From contig JAJEKV010000040.1 of the NCBI GenBank assembly GCA_021234155.1, forward strand, positions 11,489,072 through 11,553,071: a DNA stretch of 64,000 bases, written 5' to 3'. The translations under genes were made by a program, and so were the position numbers. The notes beneath the pieces were generated by a model, which worked only from the letters and a program-made list of their open reading frames with translations, did not search any database and was not told where the DNA came from. The stretch's first letter is position 1. Each line of letters begins with the position of its first letter. The DNA is from Isoetes taiwanensis. Lineage: Eukaryota; Streptophyta; Lycopodiopsida; Isoetales; Isoetaceae. Shown here piece after piece: positions 12,092-22,766 of this stretch.

Positions 12092-12213
12092 CAAGCATCG
12101 AGACTTCCCAAACCTTGCTTTCACCCCTCTTTGAACAATGGAGCTTAGCATGTAAACTAAGTTACATTGCCCAAAGAGGAGGGGAAAGAAAGATTGGGAA
12201 GTCTCGATGCTTG
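12092..12213. repeat. Hairpin 3 of the cluster
   Basis: CAAGCATCGAGACTTCCCAA pairs with its reverse complement at the right end (through 12213). The inner stem pairs CCCCTCTTTG with CAAAGAGGAGGGG around a loop of about 30 nt. It is tandemly duplicated as hairpin 4. Confidence 0.8.
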
Positions 12214-12257
12214 AACTCATCAATCACTAACATCCAATTAACCCGAAGACCTGGGTC

Positions 12258-12383
12258 CAAGCATCGAGACGTCCCAGTCTTTGCTTTCACCCGCCTCTTA
12301 TGGACAATGGAACTTAGCATGTAAACTAAGCTACATTGCCCAAAGAGGCGGGGGAAAGAAAAACGGGGAAGTCTCGAAGCTTG
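12258..12383. repeat. Hairpin 4 of the cluster
   Basis: Diverged tandem copy of hairpin 3 (about 166 bp away), with the same CAAGCATCGAGAC stem, CCGCCTCTT/AAGAGGCGGG inner stem and ACTAAGCTACATTG loop. Mismatches in the two arms of the copies differ. Confidence 0.8.
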
Positions 12384-12487
12384 AACTCATCAATCACTAA
12401 CATCTAATGAACCCAGAGAATCGCAAGCAACCACTAGGCCTTATATCCTCCGTGGCCACAATAAAAATAGAGTACTCAAAAACCTTG

Positions 12488-12636
12488 TAACCTCCTCTAG
12501 AACGAACGATTTCTGCTCCGACCCCCATTTTGCGCGTCTTTGTGTAATATAACCTAGCAAAGTATCTAAGATACATTGACACAGAGACACGCAAAAGAGA
12601 GTCAGAGCAAAGCTCGCTCCTTCTAAAGAAGGTAAC
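12488..12636. repeat. Hairpin 5 of the cluster
   Basis: Copy of hairpin 2 including flanks: CTCTAGAACGAACGATTT is shared, as is the upstream block CGCAAGCAACCACTAGGC, which occurs near 11567 and 12421. The loop is TCTAAGATACATTG. Confidence 0.75.
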
Positions 12637-12818
12637 AAGAATTTCGAGAAGTCTATATTGTTTGCCATGGAGAATATAAAGCCTGGTGACCTGACAACCA
12701 TTCAAGAGGGTCGCGTTCTTGGCTTACTCCCTTTTCGGAAGTCTCGATGCCTTTACTCGTCAAACATTTTGGAAAGGTGTATTTTGGGCGTCTTTGTGTA
12801 ATATAACGCGATCTAATT

Positions 12819-12939
12819 CAGGCTTACTCTATTTTCGAGTTTCCTGCTTAACGTATCTAACTCGCCACCTAAAATGAGCGATGTCATCCCAGGGGGCAAA
12901 TTAGATACATTAAACAGAAAGCGAAAGAGACTAAGCCAG
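12819..12939. repeat. Hairpin 6 of the cluster
   Basis: CAGGCTTACTC... at the left and ...GACTAAGCCAG at the right pair over about 40 nt, including GTATCTAA/TTAGATAC. The flanks carry AAGTCTCGATGC words shared with hairpins 3 and 4, so it belongs to the same family. Confidence 0.65.
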
Positions 12940-13114
12940 GGTGAGCGATTTGGAAGTCTCGATGCTTTTACTCCATGCTTTTACTCAATGCTTTGATAAC
13001 GTCATTATACCTTGTTTGAAATTACGTCATTATACCCGTCATTATACCTTATTATCCATTCACAAAATGATACAGGTCAAAATGTTCTTTGTCTAAAAAT
13101 GTAATATCTCATTT

Positions 13115-14524
13115 TCATTGGTCATTTGGGTCAATATAATCACCCTGCGGCCCTGGAGGTGGTGGTAAGAACTGGTTAATGTCTGGCACTGTCTCTCCTT
13201 CACGCGGCTCCTCCACCCCCCTCCACAATTCCTGCTCGCGAAAGGATTGAAAAGTGTGCATCTGCCCATCCCTCCTGCGAGCGGTCAAATGTGGCAACGC
13301 TGGCATGCGACCTTGCATATTAAATATGGCATATTGTAACTCAGGAAAAATCCATCCGTCTTGCATTGTTGGACAGAAGCGGCTTTGCAACATCCAATCA
13401 AGAAGACATCGCATGTGCATACGATGCCCACACCCTAGAGTGTACCAGCCCACCTGTGTCAGGTTGTCACCACACAATTGGCAATGTCTGTAATCAACAA
13501 CCTTTAGCTCTTCCCACTAACTCTCGTACAAATACTCGCGAGGGAGATAGGATATCGACTGCTCCGAAGTCACCCTAAAAGGGTCAGAGTCTAACGATCT
13601 GGTCAAATGGCGCAGGTGATCGTTGTTTTCCCTAAGGACCGTTGCCTCTCTGTTTAATGCCGCTAGTTGCCGTTTAGCATCCTCTAATTCAGCGGCCATC
13701 TTGTCAAACCCATCGGCACGGTCCTTCAAGCGAATGTTCTCTTCAGAAAGTGTTAGGTTACGACTTCTCTCATTCTCCAATTGGGCTCGAATATCCACAA
13801 GGTCATTCACGGCTCCAGCCGCGGCTACCCCTGCCACCTCCAAAAGTTGGATAGCGTCAGCAACAAGGTATGTAATGGTGACAGGCTCACCATGTGACCC
13901 CTCGCTATCTTCCGATAGCTTGACCCTCTTGGTGCTGCCACTACCACTTCCTTGCCTCCATTTTCTACTCCCATAATTTACGGGCACTTCCTTCACAAGC
14001 TCGTAGTATACTTGCTGCGCAAAACTCTTACTAAACTCACCGTTGTGGGGTAAATGTCCCTTCACTTGGACATGACGCTCGACTGCTTTTGCTCGAACCA
14101 CAGCAATCTTGCACTCATGAGCCTTATACTTACCCCGCCTACTAGGCCACTCTCTTTCAAACTCATTCTTGTCCAAATTTGTGATTACATCTTCGTAGTC
14201 TGCTCCATGCGGACAATAGCCAGGCCCTGCCTCGCCAGCTACATTATGCACCTCTGTGATGGTGCAATTATCCCTCTTTGAAACTTCGTCCATCGCACGC
14301 AACCTTCTTAACTCAGCCGTGCGATACTCATTCGCCCTTGCATGTGCTGTTGCTCTCTCCATTTGCCGAGCAGCTGACATTTCAAGCTCGTTCTCCATGC
14401 CTTGGTGCCAAGGAGAGGGGGTCCTCAAATTAGAGGGGACCGAAAAATCATGCTGATCCTGCTACTCTGACGAACCCACATTCCGTGGAATTGGATTCGA
14501 TTCTTCGTCCTGTTCGTGAGACAT
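13115..14524 (-). pseudogene. hAT cargo: coiled-coil protein with RING-like C-terminus, two in-frame TAG codons
   Basis: From ATG at 14524 one frame runs 470 codons to the stop at 13115, broken only by TAG at codon 21 (14462-14464) and codon 336 (13517-13519); there is no frameshift. Order of parts: charged N-terminus; a middle region with CPHG and KRVK (possible nuclear signal); a coiled coil at about codons 249-311 (LENERSR to HLRHLTRSL); and a zinc-finger-like end. The finger spacing is C-x2-C-x13-C-x-H-x2-H-x2-C-x10-C-P, as in RING-H2 E3 ligases, but the eighth ligand is Met, so zinc binding or ligase function may be lost. It lies opposite to the transposase inside the hAT element. Both stops could be CAG-to-TAG changes. 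I know no named family for the whole protein; a captured host gene or a second transposon protein are both possible. Confidence 0.6.
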
Positions 14525-14802
14525 AATTATAGTGCTGACGTATCTATAGGTGCGCTGGCTTGTATAGGTCTGCTTTGACTTCTTGTCTTTATAATTTTTA
14601 GTTATTTGCGACATATAAAAAGCCTGAGAATAAATAACACAAAAAACACACGAAACGAAAAGAAACACACATGGACAATAATTTTTTTCAAATAGCATCA
14701 AACAAGTGTTTAATGAATTTAATTGGAATATTATGTAATACAAGAATGTTTGAATGTAAGTTTATGGTCTTGTGAATAACAGAATATGCACGCTAGGCGT
14801 GA

Positions 14803-16526
14803 CTAGGACCAGCTTGGTCTAATGCATCGTCGCCACCCTGGCCAAGTTGAAGAATCCAATATGATTCCAATTGTGGCCTCGTGCACGGAATTGGAGAGCA
14901 ATGAAAACTGCTTTCGCATTGTGTCAAGTATTTGGGCCATATCAAATTTTCGTGTTTTGTCCCTCATTGGCGACTCAACGCAATGTTTCAAATAATTCAG
15001 CACATTCTCCGATGCTTGCCTTGCTGCTCCAAGTTTCCTATTGACTCCATATAGGAGTGCTTACTAGCAAAGTCAGCTAAGTAGTAGACAATGTACGCTG
15101 CCCCGTGTAAATCAAAGTCAACCCTTGCGAGCACCGCCTTGTCTTGAGCCACTACCAAAAAAAAAGATCATCATGCATATATGGATGCTGGCCCTTTCCA
15201 TCTCAATTCTTTTCTTACCTTCGCCATCCATACCCTTGTAATGCCATCGTTTTACCTCCACTGTCTCGTGGATCAACCTGGATTCACCCCAATCACAAAT
15301 GCCAATGTATACAGCCTGAGGATCAATACATCCCTTCTCCTTTCCATAATGGAGCAATATATTGCCCAGATGCAAGTCCATATGCAGAGATATCTTTCTT
15401 GATGGAGCTTTAGGTAGGCGCTCTGAATGACATTGCTAAGTCCCCAACCCTAGAGGCAACAAATAATTCTTTCTTTTTGCGCTCTTCAAGCGACCTCAAG
15501 TCCGATCTCAACTCGGGGACAGCTCCCAACTTCTTAAATGCAAGCTCTGCAAAGGCATCGGACCCATGACTTGTAAAGAAGGTTGCCAACGAACCTCCAT
15601 TCCAAAAAGGGAAAATTAAGCCTTGTCTTTCTAGGCCGGTTGTGCTACCAATGCAGCGGTATATATACACCGTGCCTAACTTGCATTCGGACTCCCTCAT
15701 GTTCTTGACATAGCTTCCACTAACTTATTGGGTTACGTACTAGGCTGAAAATTATTATGTTGAAGTTTTACACAATAAGGTTCATCCTTAATAAAACTAG
15801 ACCCTAAAATATTGCACTTATACACTCGCCATATGACCCGAGAACCAATTAGATTTGTCTATTTATTATTTGTGATGAATCTACCATGGCAAACCAAGTA
15901 GTCTTGGCATCCGCTCTTCTCTGAGCTTCCCACTCCCTATCTGTCTCACGGGGACGTTTGGCTTTTATGGTTTGCGCCAACACTTTCTTAACAAGATGGG
16001 GGGTTGATGGGCTTCTTTCTTCAATTTTTACGTTGGTCCACGCCGCATTCCATGTCTTTGGCTTTTTCTTTCAGCTCTAGCCTCAGCGATGACTACTCAA
16101 ATTTGCAACCACGTAATCATATTGCGGTAGTGCGGCTAATATTACCCACTATCCATGTATACCTCTCTTGCTCACTCTTTTCGGGCTCTAGCTCCATCAT
16201 TGAAGCTTAAAAGCCCTCTCGGCATCTTTTACCAGCCCCGCATGGTAGTCTAGCCATCCTTCCTCATTTGTTGGTAATCAATTCCAAATCTGGTGAGGCA
16301 TTGCGCACGGTAGATTACAACCAGTTCATGAAATCTGGTCTCAAAGTAGACCATGCTTGTTGTGGTCTGGTTCTTTTTCTGTGGCGGTCTTTGCGAAGAT
16401 GACTTCGGGTTGCGACTCAGAGCTTTGTGTTTGAGATGCCAATGCCTCTACTGGTTGCGGCTCTATCTGAGGCACTAATGCCACATTTGGTTGCAAGTTA
16501 ACTTCCACTCTCTCTTCTGAAGTCAT
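14803..16526 (-). pseudogene. hAT cargo: protein-kinase-like coding relic
   Basis: Fragments in several frames read as one decayed gene. From the upstream end: an acidic segment (16341-16526); segments around 16200-16340 and 15890-16010 with coding-like composition (for example KAKRPRETDREWEAQRRAD); a hinge-like LIFPFWNGGSLATFF with a following helix (15410-15700); a catalytic loop HMDLHLGNILL (near 15355-15384); and ICDWGES in the DFG position (near 15282-15305). A helical C-lobe segment continues to 14803. HxDLHxGN and DWG support a kinase-like fold. At least four frameshifts make it a pseudogene. It lies 280 bp upstream of the coiled-coil/RING-like cargo on the same strand. Kinase identity is inferred from these two motifs and their spacing. 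Confidence 0.5.
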
Positions 16527-16559
16527 ACTGCTTGTTTTAAGGGATTGCCTAGCAGGCTA

Positions 16560-17560
16560 GCAAAATGCGACTCCGCGACAATACGCAACTGACAACAGCA
16601 ACACCTACAAGTCAAGCAAAGATAAAACTTTCAATTTAGTGCTTAGCACATGAGGGTAAATCAACTGACTTTAACCAAAACAAAACGCTAATTTTACGCT
16701 TCCTACGCTAAGACCCTAACTTTTTAATCAGTTCATAAGTATGTATATGCAAGGCCAAGGATAGGGTAACAAATAAAAGGACCAAAACACGATTTATGAT
16801 CTATAGCCCAGCTACTGCCAAAATGCAAAGCTAGCAAGTTTTAAATGCATTGCACTTGTCCCAGGTCACGCTTTTTTCAAAAGACGAGACCAATCGAATG
16901 CTTATTAAAACATACGCCAGTTCCTATATTAGTGTCGGACTTTCATCAACGACACCATCAGGAACGAGGGTATGAGTTAATAAAACATTCTTCTAACCCT
17001 TAATAAGAGTACAACGCACAACCTTTCGACACCGCGTGACCAAGGCCAACAACGGCGTCAGGCGAGGGTTATACTCTTAATAAAGGGAGACCCTAGTTGC
17101 CTTAAGCTTCAGCAGTGCCACCCACCCTCGGCATGGCGCAAATAAATGCGGCAATACCAGGCAAGGGGCATGCCTATGCTCTTGACAACACGCAACCCTA
17201 AAAAAGCCCTAAACTTAACTAAGGTTGTCGTTGAAGGGAAGGCAACCAATTTCTTTTCTTTTTTGGTTTCTTTTTCTTTTATTTTTATTTTAGTCTTAAA
17301 TTATTATTTCTTTTAAATTATTATTATTATTATTATTTTTCTAAAATAGGCCAAGCTCGCCCTGAGAACAAGGCACTCACCATCGTTCGCCCCTTCGGCG
17401 GGGGGGGGCAACAGCGAGGGCCTAAGCTGCAGACCTCTTTGGCCTACCTATCAAAAAAAACAACCAAAAAAAACCTAAAAACTAAGAAAAACAAAAAAAT
17501 TTGGTTTTGGGTGGCAAATTGCAAGGTTGGTATGAGAAGATACCTTCTTTGCGGTAAAAA
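16560..17560. other. Non-coding interior of the hAT element
   Basis: No gene seen. There is an inverted TACTCTTAATAA / TTATTAAGAGTA pair near 17005-17080, a T-rich low-complexity run at 17250-17345 including (ATT)n, and a G-run near 17400. Confidence 0.5.
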
Positions 17561-17589
17561 ACTAAATCCCGCCCGCGATATATATATAA

Positions 17590-17890
17590 AAATTCAGCGT
17601 CTGTGAAAACCGATTTCGACGTCTGAAAACTTTTCAGCGTCTGTGAAGCGTAAACGACGCTGAACATCATAGCGCCCGTTTCGGCGTCTGCGAAATGGAT
17701 CTGGATTAGCGTCTGTGAAAAATTTTTGGCGTCGGCGCTTTTACTAAGCGGCGTGCGCGAAAAAGTCGATTCGTACTTTAGCGTCGCGATCCTTTGTATT
17801 TTCGCGTCGTGAAGAATTTTTTCGCGTCGCGCTTTCGAAACTTTTCGGCGTCTGCGAATTTTTTTTTCGGTGGCGAGGTTTTATCGTTAA
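17590..17890. repeat. Right subterminal GCGTC-motif cluster of the hAT element
   Basis: About ten GCGTCTG or GCGTCG words (for example 17595-17603 and near 17636, 17683, 17708, 17851) mirror the left cluster. The same words at both ends support the two ends belonging to one element. Confidence 0.6.
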
Positions 17891-18218
17891 ATCATTATTT
17901 TATTAAAAAATACGTATTTTTTGACTTTATACGTCAGGAATTTTAATTTTATACGTATAGAACCTATCCCTGTGTGGATGAGCTACCCTTCGAGGTAGTA
18001 TGTTGTATTGTTATTGCTAGTTCTGATGATGTTTGTGCTTCCGTTGTGATAGGAGCCCATAGGGGAAGGGCACGCAAGACACCTTCGTGTCCCCTTCCCG
18101 CACTACGATCATCTCAGAGTGCGGGATAGACGGAGGGCCCGTGCGGTTGAAGGACCGGATGGGGGATTTCCTGCCGAGTGTACGGCCGGGTGCCGTATAT
18201 TTAGCAGGGAGCGTCACA

Positions 18219-20209
18219 ATTATCTGTAACTGCACCTAGTTTATGTTGAGGGAAGGGGCATCCAAATGACTTCATATATGCAACAACAGGCGAATAAGAA
18301 TCAAAACTGTGCCTGGATTCCGACTGAGTAGTCTAACCATTGTCTCATTTACAACATCAAAAGTCATATGGCGCATTTTTTCTCCTATTCTAGAGCCCCT
18401 TTTTCGTGTCTCTATAGAATATGACATCTTAGAAGTGAAAGGAAGACTTTCATTAGAGTTTATGGATTCAACACCTCTGTTTCTGGCCATGGACGTGCAC
18501 CACCAATCTATGTCATTTTCTTGGTTCTTAGTAAAATAAATACATGTAGCAACTATCTGTCAGAAAAATTAAAATCTCTGAAGCTTTGCCCTGCCCAACA
18601 GGAATATTATAAATCAGTTGAATATGTCATTTTCAATAATCAACTTGAGTGTGCTACAGATTGCAATATACCGTCAAAGACCAACCCTTCAATGGCAAGG
18701 AACTTCCCCCTTGATTTACACCTAAAACCACCAATGCATCTTTTTCAGGCAAAATGTAGATTAATATTATGCATGTTCCAGAGAAACATTACTCGGACTT
18801 AAAAGTTTAGTTTTTATGTGTCCCACACTGCCTGGAATGCCAAGCATTGATGAGTCTGGAGCAGGCGACCTTTGATTGAGCACAACATTCACGTCAGCTT
18901 TGATGTCCTGAGCAAGGTCAATAAAAACAGCCTTAGTTTGAAATATCTATCAGTCAAACTATCTATGCATGAGCCAATAGAATAATAGGTATATTGTTCT
19001 ACCCTCAACAAAAACTGCCCTTATCTTCTACGTCCATAATAAAAGCTATTGAGACAATCTTTCAATGATAATCAAGCGTTGGTGACAAGATGGCGCCTAT
19101 TTCCTATCTTCTATCTAGCTTAAGAGTTTTATGTATCTATTTTGATCATCTATCCCTTAATAAAAGCTAGTGAGATAATCTTTCAATGATAATCAAGCAT
19201 TGGTGACAAGATGGCACCTATTTCCTATCTCCTATCTAGCTTAAGAGTTTTATGTATCTATTTTTGAGCTCCACGATCGAAAATTATGGGCGCAAGTCCA
19301 AGTCTATTTCATCGATGCACCCAACTTGAGACCATTCACCAATACAACTTTCCATCATGTCATATGGTGTGACATTATGCTTCTATTCTTGGCAACTGTA
19401 AATCATGGGTACCCAGTAGTTTCCAGTTTTTTTCTTGCATTATTTATTTCTGGTAAACTTTTTGATTTACCTACTCTAAGCGGCGCCGCTCAACATGCTT
19501 CCCTCCAATAACTGTGACTGTCCTGGTACCTTGGCCGTGTTATGCATTATGTATTTTAGAGTATTATACCAGTAATGCATACTTGTTATATATGAAAATT
19601 ATAGAAATATCAGGACAAAAGCAAAGAGCAGAGATTCTTGTGAGGGTTTCTAGAAGGAGGCAGCACGAGCAATTTTTGGGCAGTTTTGCTGGCCAAAATT
19701 TGGAGCATCATATCTTGGTGACCAGAAATCCTTTTCAGATGATTTTTAGTTTTCTAACAAGGCTTTTGAATGAGGTTTCTGAATTAGGTCTCAATCAAGC
19801 CGAAATTCTTCCGGTGTGGGAGATATCACAGAAAGAGTGGTGATGGGTTAGAATTGACTACACTGTGTATCTTTTTATATACTTTGACTCTTGGGGCTAG
19901 GAGCTGAAAGGATGGACATTTTTGGAAGCAAAATCTTACGAATACATTCTAAAAGTTAGAATGTTATGATAAAATTCAGAGTTATATACAACCATGGCAT
20001 TAGAATTAGCTATTCTATTGTCATGCCAATCATAGTGCACCATCAAATATAGAATTAGCTACTCTATTACTGGTTATCTATGATTGGAAGAGATTAAGGG
20101 ATAAGATGATGCTAATCTTAGTCTGGTGTATTATAGGAGCCAAAGCCAATAATGGATTAGTGGACGAGAATAGATCCTTGGGGGTTTAAAAGGACATGGC
20201 TTGGATTAA
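18219..20209. other. Intergenic DNA with a tandem duplication and possible minus-strand exon remnants
   Basis: Two minus-strand stretches read like decayed exons: about 18795-18935 (contains FIDLAQDIKADVNVVLNQ) and 18290-18490 (contains RHMTFDVVNETMVRLLS). I cannot assign a family. A roughly 120-bp unit is repeated in tandem at 19036-19155 and 19156-19275. No other gene is supported. Confidence 0.35.
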
Positions 20210-22766
20210 AGATTCAATTCTTTACCTTGAGTTTAGCTTAAGAATGCTTTTGCATTGTATTATCTAACTCATGAATACGAACTTGTTATTGATGTTCATG
20301 CAAGCTTTGATGGGATCTCAGGTTACCTGGAGGGCTAACCCAGCAGGCATGTTACAGTTGGTATCAGAGCATAGTTGGATTCTTGGGTAACTCTAGATTC
20401 AAGTTGAGCTTGTTCGATGATGCTGATAGTACTACTTCAAATATATGCAGAGATGACGACCTCAGAGGAGGTTTGACGAATGGGTTCTTGAGGTATATGA
20501 AATTGATGACGTGGTATTTCAATCTTGGTTGCTTTTCTCATATGTAAGGCAGATAAGCTAGAGTAATGGACTTCATGAAGGAGCTAACCTTGATTGAGAG
20601 TTGTCAAAGTGTGCATAGAATAAAAGAAAAACAGTAGATGCCAAGGAACCGTTCTTGAAGCGGTTCTCAGGTGGGTGGTTAAGTCTTATACCAGGGGTTG
20701 CTTTTGAATTGCCTGAGTCAGTGTTGTCTCGTACGCGTACCGTACCATATGTACTATACGTATTCTTTAAAAAATACATTTTTTTCAGCCATACATACCT
20801 TACGTACGTTTGGAGTATTTTTTAAAAATCAAAAAACAGTGTTTAAATAGAATAAAACAGTGAAATAAAACATAAAACTGATGTAGGGGGAGTTGGTTAG
20901 CATTTAGTTTGCTATGTAGGAGGCCCAGGTTCAATTCTTGGTAAGTGCGAGTTTACTGTTTTGTGAAAAACAAGTAGTATTTATAAAAAAAAAACGTCAG
21001 GAGTATTTTTTAAAAATACGTACGTACGTACAAGTACGGTACGGAATGGATCCTTTTCAAAAAATACGCGTATTTTTGCAACACTATGAGTGATGTTCTT
21101 GCTTTATATTGGAAGGCTTTTGGATTAAGTTACTTGATATTGATGCAATGATGCATAAGAAAATGAATCATGTTGGATGTTAGCAAGCAAAATAGATGCA
21201 TCTTGGCACATCGAATTAGTAAGGACAAATTAAAGCTAAGGAAATCATATGATATAGACATGTGGAATGCAGCTTTTCTATGGGGAAAAAGGTCTTGAGA
21301 AGTTTATGGACTTCGCTATGTAAAGTGATAACTAGTGCATTGGATATAATAGCATCCTAGGATGAGCTTTCCTTATGGGGAAAATAGGAGTATTTCTATA
21401 AAATTCTTGTGAAGTATAAAACTAGACATGTAATTCTCTAGATGATTGGTGCCTTGTATGTAAGAATCACATACATATAGTGATAATTAATGGTATATTT
21501 ATAGTTCTGGTATTACTTGAATGAATACCACATGCATAAGTTGATATATAATAATCTCTTGGATCTTGTACTTAATGTTTCATTAAAAGTTATACCTTGG
21601 CATTTGAAATACATATTCATGATGCTAGTACCAATGAGATTAGTATGTGCATGTATGATTATTGTATGATGATGTTATGGGCTAGCATTATTAAGATTTG
21701 ATGATCATAATACGTAATTGCATGGTTATGCATATGGATATACTAGTTTTGGTTATGTCACGGATATGCTATAGTACGATGGGATTGATGATGACTCTGA
21801 CATGTGGAACATGTGTTGATGGTGCATGAGTGCATATTATTCGGGGCCGGGGTCCATTTGCAGTGGCTTGGACTCGTGTTATTCTTGTTCTTGACATCGG
21901 GCATTGTCACCCCGGCGAGGGTGCTTCGTCGTGCTACACGGCTTGCAAGTGGTCCCCTAGCACTGGACGCAGGCTAGGAGAGTGTGTACACATGAGGCTT
22001 ACGCCGCCCATATTTGCTACAGGGCTTGATCAGCCCGGGTGGCCTGCATAGAACCGTAGTTGCACTGCATGCTTATGGTTATCTCATGGTTTTCATAGTT
22101 ATTTCATGGTTGCTTATTATTATCTCATGGTTCTCGTGATCTGGTTATGACTTGTAAAGGTATTAGATTTGGATGTATTTGCAATGCTTTGGTATTATAT
22201 TCTCATGATGCAATCTTTGTCTCTCTGCTGAGCATATATTTGATGTGGAATACTGACAACATGTGGGTTTTGCACAGTGGAACCCTCGTGTAGTAAGGTA
22301 TTCTATAAGAGGATGGTTCTCATAGCTGTGTTGTTTGATGCATGATGTTTGTATATAATGTCTTGGCCATTTATTAGCACTCTTAAACCCCCACTTAGTC
22401 TTCATAACTAACCTTCATGGTATATGCAAATAGACGTGAGGCTTGAAGAAATGTCGAGCAATTCAATACCTCAACTGAGTTAGAAGTTTGGGAGATATTT
22501 GTGAGCCTTTGGGAAGGCCTTGTTATTGTCTTATAAAACTCAATCTGTGGATTCTTAGAGCATAAAGTATTGTCATTGAATAAAGCATGATATTACATCT
22601 TTGAGAGTTGAGCTCAAAGATACAATTCTTTACCTTGAGTTTAGCTTAAGAATGCTTTTGCATTGTATTATCCAACTCATGAATACGAACTTGTTATTAA
22701 TGTTCATGTAAGCTTTGATGGGATCTCGGGTTACCGGGAGGGCTAACCTGGTAGGCTCGTTACAGC
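20210..22766 (+). mobile_element. Decayed LTR retrotransposon with tRNA-Met-type primer site
   Basis: A segment of about 145 bp ending ...ATGTTACA at 20356 recurs at 22619-22766 ending ...TCGTTACA. Directly after the first copy is GTTGGTATCAGAGCATAG, matching the initiator tRNA-Met primer-binding site of plant LTR elements. The interior has no readable gag or pol. The LTR 5' ends cannot be located, and the rest of the two LTRs has diverged or recombined. Confidence 0.6.
20719..21085. mobile_element. CAGTGTTG-ended inverted-repeat element with tRNA-like core
   Basis: Starts CAGTGTTG (20719) and ends CAACACT (21085), with inner arms rich in AAAAATACG / CGTATTTTT and CGTACG. Its centre (about 20884-20946) resembles a tRNA: an A-box-like GTTGGTTAGCATTTAG and a B-box-like GGTTCAATTC. 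A related copy in reverse orientation lies at 50012-50345. The flanks share only TGAGT. It lies inside the LTR relic. Confidence 0.65.

Larger units (their letters stand above)
7611..17972 (+). mobile_element. hAT-superfamily DNA transposon, 10,362 bp, complete ends
   Basis: Both ends carry CAGGGATAGGTTCWATACG as a 19-bp terminal inverted repeat with a single mismatch. An identical 8-bp duplication TGTGGATG lies outside each end (7603-7610 and 17973-17980). An 8-bp duplication and CAGGG termini are hallmarks of hAT elements. The subterminal 400-500 bp at both ends are dense in GCGTCTG/CAGACGC motifs. The element splits the LTR of the surrounding retrotransposon, so it inserted later. At over 10 kb it is unusually large for hAT and contains cargo coding regions and hairpins between the transposase and the right end. 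The transposase is frame-broken, so present mobility would need help in trans. Confidence 0.93.
1..18218 (+). mobile_element. Ty3/gypsy LTR retrotransposon, 3' part, with amplified 3' LTR
   Basis: The order integrase C-terminus, chromodomain, spacer, polypurine tract and LTR is that of a chromodomain-bearing Ty3/gypsy element read on the plus strand. The LTR begins TGTGACG directly after the purine tract (first copy at 2718) and ends GCGTCACA at 18218, the usual TG...CA ends. The LTR start is repeated at 2718, 4081, 4801, 5523 and 6244. The last copy runs from 6244 to 18218 and, after subtracting the hAT insertion and its 8-bp duplication, is about 1,605 bp. The 5' LTR and most of the internal region lie outside the window. 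The coding part is frame-broken, so the element is not autonomous. Confidence 0.85.

Noticed and set aside
13517-14464. TAG stops in the cargo gene as evidence for a variant genetic code or U-to-C RNA editing
   Set aside because: Other frames in the window use TAG as a normal stop, and editing of this kind is known from organelles, not nuclear transposons. CAG-to-TAG mutation is simpler.
18272-18490. Cytochrome P450-like exon (TFDVVNETMVRLL)
   Set aside because: Only a loose resemblance over a short helix; no heme-binding or ExxR motif nearby.
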